Shown piece after piece: positions 7,144 through 12,421 of a stretch of DNA of 12,421 nt (positions are counted from its first letter, which is position 1; each line of letters starts with the position of its first letter). The notes under the pieces are model-generated. The model worked only from the letters and a program-made list of their open reading frames with translations, did not search any database and was not told where the DNA came from. The DNA lies in NCBI GenBank assembly GCA_020056155.1, contig JAGVII010000201.1, forward strand, positions 1 to 12,421, in the 5' to 3' direction. This DNA comes from Afipia sp. GTDB lineage: Bacteria; Pseudomonadota; Alphaproteobacteria; Rhizobiales; Xanthobacteraceae. Both the position numbers and the translations under genes were made by a program.

Positions 7144-7485
7144 TTACTTCTTCGCCTTGCGTGCGGCGTAGCGCGCGTCGCGAGCTGCCTTCTGCTGGGC
7201 CTTGAGTTCGGCTTCCGCGGTTTCCTTCTCGGCCTGAAGCCGGCGTGCTTCCGCGGCTGCCTGGGCCGCGAGTTCGGCGTCGCGGGCAAGCTTTTCAACT
7301 CGCGCGGCTTCGCGCTGCTTCTGGGCCTCGGCACGCGCGGCGGCTTGCGCCTGACGCTCGGCGGCTTTCTTCAGCACGGCAGGATCGTCCGGCCCCGGCT
7401 TGGCCTTGAACTTTTCGAGGATGTTCTTCTTGGCGTTCTGCGCGGCGGCCTGCCTGTCCGCAAAACTCGGCTCCTTAAAACCCAT
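7144..7485 (-). CDS. DUF6481 family protein, alanine/lysine-rich coiled coil
   Basis: A 113-residue protein beginning MGFKEPSFADRQAAAQNAKK and continuing ILEKFKAKPGPDDPAVLKKA, the recognisable start of the DUF6481 family of alphaproteobacteria. From about residue 38 to the end it is nearly all Ala, Lys, Glu, Gln and Arg (AERQAQAAARAEAQKQREAA and similar), which predicts one long helix or coiled coil ending in a basic tail (RDARYAARKAKK). There is no signal peptide or membrane segment, so it is probably cytoplasmic; the basic tail could contact nucleic acid. Its function is unknown. The start ATG at 7485 has no clear ribosome binding site. The gene converges on the MXKDX-repeat gene. Confidence 0.85.
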   Translation of the reverse strand: MGFKEPSFADRQAAAQNAKKNILEKFKAKPGPDDPAVLKKAAERQAQAAARAEAQKQREAARVEKLARDAELAAQAAAEARRLQAEKETAEAELKAQQKAARDARYAARKAKK

Positions 7486-7725
7486 ACGGTCGATGTCTTT
7501 CTGTTCGATGTTGTGTCGCGCAGCTTGTAGCAGATTTCCGCGGCGTGTCAGGAGCGAGCTGCCGCCGTTTCATGCCCCCGTGATTTTGGATAGCTGCCTT
7601 GGAATATGTGTGGCTTTCCGGTGACAAATTAGGAGCAGCGTGGTGGTATCCCGGCACGGCGCTATTCGCCAGCATTTTCTTCCCTCCTGGCACCTCGCAC
7701 AACGTGACTGGGGGCAGTTGGGCTA

Positions 7726-8136
7726 CTAGCTGTCGGGCGGTGGAACGAAACAAAGGATGCCCGCCTCGGGCGTGTAGCACAAAACCGCGCTCCCGGTCGG
7801 ATTGCTACGCTCATCGAGAATCCTCTCAGCCGGGACCCGGAGCCAGAAGGTCGATGAGCCACGCCACTTTTGGTCAATCCTGACCTCATAGCCCTGACCA
7901 TCCCGCCGGACCTGCGCGGCGCGGCAATCAGCGATTGAGCAGCAGTCCGCGCCCGTCCCCGGCTGTTTCAAACTTTTGAACCAGGGGGCCAATGATGGAT
8001 CGGCATTGTCGGGAGGCAAGGCGTACACAGGCGTGACGGACAGTGCGATTGCCATTGCCGTTATCGTTGATGTTCGCTCAAAGCTGGGTGCAGCCGGAGG
8101 CTTCATCGTCGAACCGGGCGTCCAAAGCTTCCACAC
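7726..8136 (-). CDS. secreted hypothetical protein with five conserved-looking cysteines
   Basis: A 136-residue reading frame from GTG 8136. A hydrophobic stretch (about residues 24-39, ITAMAIALSVTPVYA) ends at an AXA-like site (VYA|LPP), suggesting export to the periplasm. The mature part has DADPSLAPW-like spacing (NADPSLAPWFKSLKQPGTGA), then DCCSIADCR (Cys65, 66, 71), and near the end VLCYTPEAGILCFVPPP (Cys120, 129), an arrangement that suggests disulfides or a metal site. I recall similar CCSxADCR proteins as unnamed hypotheticals in this bacterial group. GTG 8136 is favoured by GAGGTGA ending about 5 bases upstream; ATG 8106 would give a shorter, more typical signal peptide but has no ribosome binding site. 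The function is unknown. Confidence 0.7.
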   Translation of the reverse strand: MWKLWTPGSTMKPPAAPSFERTSTITAMAIALSVTPVYALPPDNADPSLAPWFKSLKQPGTGADCCSIADCRAAQVRRDGQGYEVRIDQKWRGSSTFWLRVPAERILDERSNPTGSAVLCYTPEAGILCFVPPPDS

Positions 8137-8167
8137 ACTTCACCTCGCTTTTCAGCAAGTGGTGACA

Positions 8168-8186
8168 ACCAGCACGCAACGCTGGT
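8168..8186 (-). other. short hairpin between the DUF1488-like and secreted-protein genes
   Basis: ACCAGC (8168-8173) and GCTGGT (8181-8186) form a perfect 6-bp stem with a 7-base loop, 18 bases after the downstream DUF1488-like stop on the minus strand. No U run follows. It may be a weak terminator or nothing. Confidence 0.25.
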
Positions 8187-8203
8187 GGAACCGGCGTCGG
8201 GTC

Positions 8204-8455
8204 TTAGGGGTTCAGATCCTCAGTGGTCAAGATGAAGCCCTGGTCGGAATGCTCTTCGCGCTGCATTTTCGCGAGAGCGAGATACTCGATCTCGGCGCGG
8301 TGCTTCACAAAAATGGCAATGAGTTGCCCGTGGTTGAGGTGTTCGTTGGCCGCACCATCTCGATTTAACAAGGCGGCCTCAGTTATCCGGCATCTTTCGG
8401 TGTTTCCGCCGTGCCGCACAACGAAGTCGACGTAATCGCCGCTGACGACAGCCAT
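8204..8455 (-). CDS. DUF1488-like small protein, copy 1 (downstream)
   Basis: An 83-residue protein starting MAVVSGDYVDFVVRHGG, with CRITEAALLN (from Cys22), then QLIAIFVKHRAEIEYLALAK and the ending ILTTEDLNP. The order of a short beta-rich N-terminus with C-(R)-(I/V)-(T/S)-(E/D)-x-A-L, a helix with F-x-K-H-R-x-x-I-E and a C-terminal L-T-x-x-D-L recalls the DUF1488 family, whose function is unknown. The assignment is by eye and only probable. It aligns without gaps to the gene just upstream (about 43 of 83 residues identical by hand count). The start ATG 8455 has GGAGGG 8 bases upstream, but that site lies in a hairpin (8456-8468). It is cytoplasmic by the lack of a signal or membrane segment. 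Confidence 0.75.
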   Translation of the reverse strand: MAVVSGDYVDFVVRHGGNTERCRITEAALLNRDGAANEHLNHGQLIAIFVKHRAEIEYLALAKMQREEHSDQGFILTTEDLNP

Positions 8456-8468
8456 GAGGGTGACCCTC
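8456..8468 (-). promoter_or_regulatory. inverted repeat covering the ribosome binding site of DUF1488-like copy 1
   Basis: GAGGGTCACCCTC, read on the minus strand immediately before ATG 8455, is perfectly self-complementary around its centre base. In RNA, GAGGG and CCCUC can pair around a UCA loop and hide the GGAGG site. The sister gene lacks this arrangement. Confidence 0.4.
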
Positions 8469-8535
8469 CGCTACCTTCAATCTTAACAGACAGCCGGCCG
8501 TTAGGTTCCGGTCAGGCGCTGGCGCCTTGGGTATT

Positions 8536-8787
8536 TCAGAGATTCAGATCCTCAGTGGTCAGGATAATGCCGAGCAGCGAAACATGGCCGCTCTCCAGCT
8601 TCACAACCGCAATACGCTCAATTTCCGCTCGGTGCTTTTCAAATATCGCGAGAAGCTGGTCGTGGCTCGTGTCTTTCTTTCGAACGCCCTCCTTGTTGGT
8701 GAGGGCGATATCAGACACTCGGCATTTTTGCATCTTGCCGCCGAATTCCACAACGAAATGCACACAATCGCCGATAACGACAGCCAT
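8536..8787 (-). CDS. DUF1488-like small protein, copy 2 (upstream)
   Basis: An 83-residue protein, MAVVIGDCVHFVVEFGG at the start, CRVSDIALTN from Cys22, QLLAIFEKHRAEIERIAVVK in the central helix and ILTTEDLNL at the end. It is the same length as copy 1 and aligns to it without gaps, so the pair is a tandem duplication. The most conserved parts are MAVV.GD.V.FVV, the KHRAEIE helix and LTTEDLN; the middle (residues 32-41) varies. It carries an extra Cys8. The frame extends six codons further up (MRGSTP) to 8805, but ATG 8787 is chosen because it matches copy 1 and has AGGA 9 bases before it. It is 80 bases upstream of copy 1, so the two are probably cotranscribed. The function is unknown. Confidence 0.75.
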   Translation of the reverse strand: MAVVIGDCVHFVVEFGGKMQKCRVSDIALTNKEGVRKKDTSHDQLLAIFEKHRAEIERIAVVKLESGHVSLLGIILTTEDLNL

Positions 8788-8920
8788 GGGCGTCGATCCT
8801 CGCATATCTGCGATCTTAAAATGGCGGCTGGAAAGCCTCGCACAAGCAAGTGCGGCATAATGGCTGAAACCTCCTCAACAGTGCCGACACGGTAAATCAC
8901 AAGGGGAGGGTGGCGCGGGA

Positions 8921-9004
8921 TCAGCTCTCCAGGTCGAACTGCTTCCTGAGATGGTCGCCTGTTTGGACAATGCGCGCGACGCACTCGCCGTAACCAACGG
9001 AGGA
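8921..9004 (-). pseudogene. in-frame continuation of the 50-residue gene beyond an amber codon
   Basis: Directly after the TAG at 9005-9007 the same frame stays open for 27 codons (GECVARIVQTGDHLRKQF followed by DLES) before TGA at 8921-8923. The codons are strongly G/C at the third base and the peptide makes a good amphipathic helix, as expected of a real C-terminus. The likely reading is a 78-codon gene broken by a nonsense change. Amber read-through or chance cannot be excluded. Confidence 0.5.
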
Positions 9005-9157
9005 CTAGGTGGCGTCGTCGGCGGTTGTCCGAAATTCCCAGGAATCATCGGCCCGGATCACAGAGACGCTCATGCCCTCGGGACAATCGGCGTAAGGGTT
9101 CATTTTCTCGTTGAGGAGGGCCAGGAGAGCTGCCGGGGTCTTTGCGGGTTTGCTCAT
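9005..9157 (-). CDS. small hypothetical protein, probably truncated by an amber codon
   Basis: A 50-residue frame, MSKPAKTPAALLALLNEKMN then YADCPEGMSVSVIRADDSWE and FRTTADDAT before TAG. GAGGTGA lies 9 bases upstream of ATG 9157, a strong ribosome binding site. The composition (a helix of LLALLNEKM, then a beta-like SVSVIRADDSWEFRTT) and codon use look like a true gene; I recall similar small unnamed proteins in rhizobia but cannot name a family. It has no signal peptide. The frame continues for 27 sensible codons after the stop, so the original product was probably about 78 residues, and this copy may be non-functional. It lies on the minus strand between the secreted orphan and the DUF1488-like pair. 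Confidence 0.6.
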   Translation of the reverse strand: MSKPAKTPAALLALLNEKMNPYADCPEGMSVSVIRADDSWEFRTTADDAT

Positions 9158-9362
9158 GGGTCACACTCACCTCTTGGCGGTGGTGGATAGAGATTAACAT
9201 GAGATGTGAACCGCAGGAGGTCCAGCTTGAGCCTCCCATACGCAATCTCTGACCGGCACGGCCGGATGCCTCTGTTATTGCCGCGACTCTACTGCCACTC
9301 GCCGCCTGGAGCGTTGCAATGCCGATCAGAAATGACGGCACTAGCTATCGATGCGTTGCTGG

Positions 9363-9779
9363 CTATTTTGTCCCGCTAGATATCGCTTGAAGCATCCCTA
9401 TCCTGTCCATCCTGCTATAAACGAGGCGCTTGTCCTTTATATCGAACTTACAGGCCATAATTCCCTTAACGGGCCCGCCAATTGCAGCAGTGAAAATTAC
9501 TGGCACCACGAGGGCGACCACATCATCAGGAGGGATATTCAGCATTTTGACCAAAGTTTGGTTTCTGCGTCGCACGGCCAAGGTGAACTTGCCTTGCACT
9601 TTTACAGTTGGATTGTCCTTTGCGATGCGCGCATTACACTCCTTCACTGCTAAGGGTAACGCTTCACGGTGGAATGGCTGCACCTGCCCGTTAACCGTCA
9701 CTTGCACGGGCAAAATATGATTGTTAGGTGCCGCCACCGTGAGAGCAAGCCAAGTGGCACCAGTAACGGCGATAAACAT
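9363..9779 (-). CDS. hypothetical secreted protein
   Basis: A 138-residue frame. The N-terminus MFIAVTGATWLALTVAAPNN is hydrophobic and ends in a possible VAA|P cleavage site, though it lacks the basic residues of a classical signal peptide. The rest is mixed, with beta-like stretches (ILPVQVTVNGQVQPF, VKVQGKFTLAVRRR, VVALVVPVIFTAAIGG) and two cysteines (48 and 109) that could form a disulfide after export. GGGGAG lies 9 bases before ATG 9779, supporting a real gene. By eye the region is richer in A+T than the liu operon, and the codons follow. I recognise no family. Its neighbours are other small minus-strand genes, and it is the first well-supported gene after the tRNA-Arg. Confidence 0.6.
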   Translation of the reverse strand: MFIAVTGATWLALTVAAPNNHILPVQVTVNGQVQPFHREALPLAVKECNARIAKDNPTVKVQGKFTLAVRRRNQTLVKMLNIPPDDVVALVVPVIFTAAIGGPVKGIMACKFDIKDKRLVYSRMDRIGMLQAISSGTK

Positions 9780-9860
9780 CTTTGAAATCTCCCCAGACCG
9801 GCAACATCCAACCGCAACATCCGGTGGAGAGCAAGGAGAAGCCGAGGCGAAAGCTCTGGA

Positions 9861-9989
9861 TCACGTCGGCGGGTTTCTCCTGGATCGAAGGGCTTGCGCC
9901 ATATCAATCGGATTGCCGCCTTCAAATGCGTCTTGCAGCACGATGACGGTCCTCTCCATTACTCGCATAGACGCAGCTTTAAATCCCAT
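9861..9989 (-). CDS. possible 42-residue small protein next to tRNA-Arg
   Basis: A short frame from ATG 9989 to TGA at 9861-9863: MGFKAASMRVMERTVIVLQD, then AFEGGNPIDMAQALRSRRNP. The second half (DAFEGGNPIDMAQALRSR) looks protein-like, but there is no good ribosome binding site. The stop of another open frame (TGA in GGATGAAATG) abuts the start. It could be a chance ORF or a remnant of a longer gene. Confidence 0.25.
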   Translation of the reverse strand: MGFKAASMRVMERTVIVLQDAFEGGNPIDMAQALRSRRNPPT

Positions 9990-10099
9990 TTCATCCGCGA
10001 GCAGGCTCAACACCGGTCAACATGATCCACGCGCATTTTTGCGGTTGGATAGGTGCCTGATCTTGGTCATCGAGCAGAACAAGGGCTGAAAAGCCATAC

Positions 10100-10176
10100 T
10101 GGCGATCCCGGCAGGATTCGAACCTGCAACCCGCGGAGTAGAAATCCGCTACTCTATCCAGTTGAGCTACGGGACC
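10100..10176 (-). tRNA. tRNA-Arg, anticodon UCU
   Basis: The reverse strand gives a full cloverleaf. The acceptor GGTCCCG pairs with CGGGATC (one G-T wobble). The D arm is GCTC/GAGT. The anticodon stem GCGGA/TCCGC encloses the loop TTTCTAC, so the anticodon is TCT, reading AGA/AGG. The T arm GCAGG/CCTGC has the loop TTCGAAT. The discriminator base is G, and the CCA end is encoded (10100-10102), so the listed span includes it. AGA is rare in high-GC genomes, so this is a minor arginine tRNA. Its 3' end faces the accessory-looking block to the left, the orientation expected if the tRNA had served as an integration site. No duplicated 3' end was found. Confidence 0.97.
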
Positions 10177-10483
10177 GTTGCGGCTCTCATACCACCGTCA
10201 TCGTGAAAAAACCGCCACCCGGAGCGGAAATTTCTGAACCATTTTGCGGACCCGGCCGACAAACCGCCGGGGGTATTCCAAGGCCAGCATTGCCTTCGAT
10301 GTCTCCCGACCTAAAGTCCAGAAGCTGCCGGGTCAATGGTCCGGTGCGCCGTCTCGCGTCTGAGCGCTGCGGCCGTCGCCCGAAATCTTTTGAGCCGCTA
10401 TCGGTACGACCATGAGTCCGTCACGATTCGCGCATTGTCTGTTCCGAGGCGAACATTGCTCGCCACGCAGGGGAGTTTTCACT
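10177..10483. other. gap between tRNA-Arg and the alpha-2-macroglobulin gene
   Basis: This 307-base stretch should hold the divergent promoters of the tRNA (leftward) and the macroglobulin gene (rightward). I see no convincing gene, RNA or repeat in it. An in-frame ATG at 10412 would add 24 residues to the macroglobulin but has no ribosome binding site. No promoter good enough to call was found on either strand. Confidence 0.6.
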
Positions 10484-12421
10484 ATGATTGGTCTGGTTCG
10501 CGCCATCTCGGTTTGCGCCGCGCTGGCGCTCGGTCTGGTTTCAGCCCAAGCCGCCGACAAGGCGTTCAAGCGGGATGACCTTGCAGACTCGGCCATCCGG
10601 CTCGAGGCCCAGATCAAGACCGAAGCCGGGATCATCAACAAGACCCCGGCGACGCTGAAGTCCGACACCGACGCCGCGTTCAAGCGCGGCGATCTGCGCG
10701 GTGTCCTGCAACTTCTGGGTCAGACCGCGACTGTGGCGCCCGAGGACAGCGGCAACTGGCTGCGGCTGGCCAGGACCATTTTCCAGATCCGGCCCTCGGA
10801 CAACCGCGAACGGACATTCTTCTACGAGCGCGCCTCCACGGCGGCCTACATCGCCTATCAGCGCGCGGCGAATGCGAGCGAGGAGGCCGATGCGCTGGCG
10901 GTGCTGGGCAGCGCGCTGGCCGAGCGGAAACTCTGGCGTCCGGCGCTCGATGCGCTGCGCCTGTCGCTTGAGCAGAAGGAAGTCGCGGACGTTCGCGGAC
11001 GGTATGAAAAGCTGCGCGACGAGAAGGGCTTCCGGCTGCTGGATTACAGCGTGGATTCGGACTCGGCGTCGCCGCGCGCGTGCTTCCAGTTCTCGGAAGA
11101 CCTCGCCAAGCGGGTGGATTTCAATCCCTTCGTGGCGCTCGCCGGCACCGACAGTCCGGCGCTGACCTCCGAAGAAAAGCAGCTTTGCGTCGAGGGGCTC
11201 AAGCACGGCGAGCGCTACACCATCAACCTGCGCGCCGGGATGCCGTCGACCGTCAAGGAAACCCTGCCGAAGTCGGCGGAATTCAACATCTATGTCCGCG
11301 ACCGCAAGCCGTTCGTGCGCTTCACCGGGCGCGCCTATGTGCTGCCGCGCACCGGCCAGCGCGGCATCCCGCTGGTCAGCGTCAACACGCCGTCGGTCTC
11401 GGTGAACATCTTCCGGATCGGCGACCGCAACCTGATCAACTCGGTGCTGGGCAGCGACTTCCAGCGCAGCCTGTCGAGCTATGAGCTGTCCGATCTCGGC
11501 AACGAGAAGGGCGTCAAGGTCTGGGCCGGGGAGGTCGCCACGGCGCAGACCCTGAACGCGGATGTGGTGACGGCGTTTCCGGTCGATCAGGCGCTCGGCG
11601 ACATGCAGCCCGGCGTCTATGTGATGACGGCGGCGGCGAAGGGGCCGGGCTCGTCGAGTGACGATGATTCCGGTTCGCTGGCGACGCAGTGGTTTATCGT
11701 CTCGGATCTGGGTCTGACCGCCTATTCCGGCAACGACGGCGTCCACGTGTTCGTCAACTCGCTGGCGACCACGCAGCCGACCTCCGGTGCGGAAGTCCGG
11801 CTGGTGTCCCGCAGCAATGAAGTGCTGGCGACCCGCAAGACCGACAGCGCGGGCCATGTGCTGTTCGAGGCGGGGCTGGCGCGCGGCGAGGGCGGTCTGT
11901 CCCCAGCGCTGCTGTCGGTCTCCGGCGACAAGGGCGACTACGCCTTCCTGAGCCTCAAATCCAATGCGTTCGATCTGTCCGATCGCGGTGTCTCAGGACG
12001 CGCGGTGCCTGCGGGACCGGACGCCTTCGTCTATGCCGAACGCGGTGTGTACCGCTCCGGCGAGACCGTCTACCTCACGGCGCTGCTGCGCGACGGCAAG
12101 GGCAATGGCGTGACCGGCACGCCGCTCACGCTGGTGGTCGAACGTCCGGACGGCGTGGAATTCCGCCGCTCCGTAGTGCCGGATCAGGGCGCGGGCGGGC
12201 GCAGCCTGACCCTGCCACTGAATTCGGCGGTCCCGACCGGGACCTGGCGGGTCCGGGCCTTCACCGATCCGAAGGCGCCTTCGGTCGGCGAAACCACCTT
12301 CATGGTCGAGGATTACATCGCTGATCGCATCGAATTCTCGTTAAATTCCAAAGCAAAGCAAATAACGGCTGAACTTCCTGCAGAACTTGAGGTCGATGGC
12401 CGCTTCCTTTACGGCGCTCCC
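10484..12421 (+). CDS. bacterial alpha-2-macroglobulin (YfhM-type), N-terminal part (runs off the right edge)
   Basis: 646 residues from ATG 10484 to the window end, with no stop; full-length family members are usually about 1600-1750 residues. A signal peptide (1-23, ending SAQA|AD) exports it. Residues about 25-185 are helical, with a TPR-like stretch (LGSALAERKLWRPALDALRL). The macroglobulin body then begins, with FVRFTGRAYVLPRTGQRGIP, WFIVSDLGLTAY, DAFVYAERGVYRSGETVYLT (the RG.YRPGE-type motif) and VEDYIADRIEF followed by FLYGAP at the edge. These match the order in E. coli YfhM. Such proteins are thought to trap proteases in the periplasm through a CxEQ thioester, which would lie beyond the window. 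Unlike E. coli YfhM there is no lipobox cysteine, so it is predicted soluble. GGGGAG at 10470-10475 sets the start. Cys200 and Cys235 may pair. Confidence 0.9.
   Translation, partial: MIGLVRAISVCAALALGLVSAQAADKAFKRDDLADSAIRLEAQIKTEAGIINKTPATLKSDTDAAFKRGDLRGVLQLLGQTATVAPEDSGNWLRLARTIFQIRPSDNRERTFFYERASTAAYIAYQRAANASEEADALAVLGSALAERKLWRPALDALRLSLEQKEVADVRGRYEKLRDEKGFRLLDYSVDSDSASPRACFQFSEDLAKRVDFNPFVALAGTDSPALTSEEKQLCVEGLKHGERYTINLRAGMPSTVKETLPKSAEFNIYVRDRKPFVRFTGRAYVLPRTGQRGIPLVSVNTPSVSVNIFRIGDRNLINSVLGSDFQRSLSSYELSDLGNEKGVKVWAGEVATAQTLNADVVTAFPVDQALGDMQPGVYVMTAAAKGPGSSSDDDSGSLATQWFIVSDLGLTAYSGNDGVHVFVNSLATTQPTSGAEVRLVSRSNEVLATRKTDSAGHVLFEAGLARGEGGLSPALLSVSGDKGDYAFLSLKSNAFDLSDRGVSGRAVPAGPDAFVYAERGVYRSGETVYLTALLRDGKGNGVTGTPLTLVVERPDGVEFRRSVVPDQGAGGRSLTLPLNSAVPTGTWRVRAFTDPKAPSVGETTFMVEDYIADRIEFSLNSKAKQITAELPAELEVDGRFLYGAP

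Noticed and set aside
7475..7674. Minus-strand frame from an ATG near 7674 with a fine GGAGGGAA site
   Set aside because: The product is low in hydrophobic core and protein-like pattern, and it overlaps the DUF6481 start. The site is probably chance, though transcription data could change this.
7599..7883. Plus-strand frame with LGAAWWYPGTALFASIFFPPG, looking like a membrane segment
   Set aside because: It starts at TTG with no ribosome binding site, has mixed third-base use, and its second half runs antisense over the better-supported secreted gene at 7726-8136.
8601..8984. 127-codon minus-strand frame overlapping DUF1488-like copy 2
   Set aside because: It lies in a different frame from copy 2, which has a paralogue to confirm it; the overlap is not supported.
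9216..9265. Short inverted repeats (GGAGG/CCTCC at 9216-9236 and CCGGC/GCCGG at 9253-9265) downstream of the secreted orphan gene
   Set aside because: Five-base stems with no T run on either strand; expected by chance in GC-rich DNA.
9158..9362. Search for a gene between the secreted orphan and the amber-broken gene
   Set aside because: The only long frame (minus, from 9341) has no ribosome binding site and overlaps the 50-residue gene in another frame.
7500..10176. Possible CRISPR array, insertion sequence, integrase or toxin-antitoxin pair
   Set aside because: No spaced direct repeats, no terminal inverted repeats with a transposase, no recombinase motifs and no recognisable toxin or antitoxin family were seen.
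10053..10415. Plus-strand frame containing GRIRTCNPRSRNPLLYPVEL
   Set aside because: It is the well-known false protein produced by translating the antisense strand of a tRNA-Arg-type gene; the stretch coincides with the tRNA at 10100-10176.
10541..11857. 438-codon minus-strand frame opposite the macroglobulin gene
   Set aside because: The plus strand carries the clear macroglobulin motifs and a ribosome binding site; the antisense frame is a composition artefact.

Overview
The window looks like a chromosomal segment of an alphaproteobacterium of the Bradyrhizobium/Afipia/Rhodopseudomonas group (Nitrobacteraceae). That placement is an inference. It rests on high-GC codon use, an NDUFS4-type complex I subunit, an OpgC-domain protein, a DUF6481 protein, an MXKDX-repeat secreted protein and a YfhM-type alpha-2-macroglobulin with an alphaproteobacterial-style N-terminus. 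No similarity search was possible, so all names come from recognised motifs.

Left part (1-1100): the N-terminal 160 residues of an OpgC-domain membrane protein run off the left edge on the minus strand. Divergent from it is a small NDUFS4-like complex I gene with a readable promoter and a possible stem-loop in its 5' leader.

Central part (1100-6700): a tight four-gene plus-strand operon for leucine/isovalerate breakdown. The order is methylcrotonyl-CoA carboxylase beta (liuB), methylglutaconyl-CoA hydratase-like crotonase (liuC), methylcrotonyl-CoA carboxylase alpha with the biotin domain (liuD) and HMG-CoA lyase (liuE). Together they take 3-methylcrotonyl-CoA to acetoacetate plus acetyl-CoA. 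The preceding enzyme (isovaleryl-CoA dehydrogenase) and the usual regulator (LiuR) are not in the window. A strong palindrome lies upstream of the operon.

Right-central part (6700-10180): a small secreted MXKDX-repeat protein on the plus strand, then a terminator-like hairpin. After that comes a run of short minus-strand genes: a DUF6481 protein, a cysteine-containing secreted protein, two tandem DUF1488-like paralogues, a small gene that appears to be cut by an in-frame amber codon, a secreted orphan, and perhaps a 42-residue ORF. The run ends at a complete tRNA-Arg(UCU) gene. From the DUF1488-like pair up to the tRNA it reads as an accessory block: small orphan genes, loose packing, and AT-richer by eye. 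No integrase, insertion sequence, CRISPR array or repeat of the tRNA 3' end was seen.

Right end (10480-12421): the first 646 residues of an exported alpha-2-macroglobulin-like protein, truncated by the window edge. I do not see a clear new defence or biosynthetic system. The observations most worth checking are the amber-interrupted gene, the tandem DUF1488-like pair with one ribosome binding site inside a hairpin, and the palindromes at the liu operon and at the MXKDX gene.
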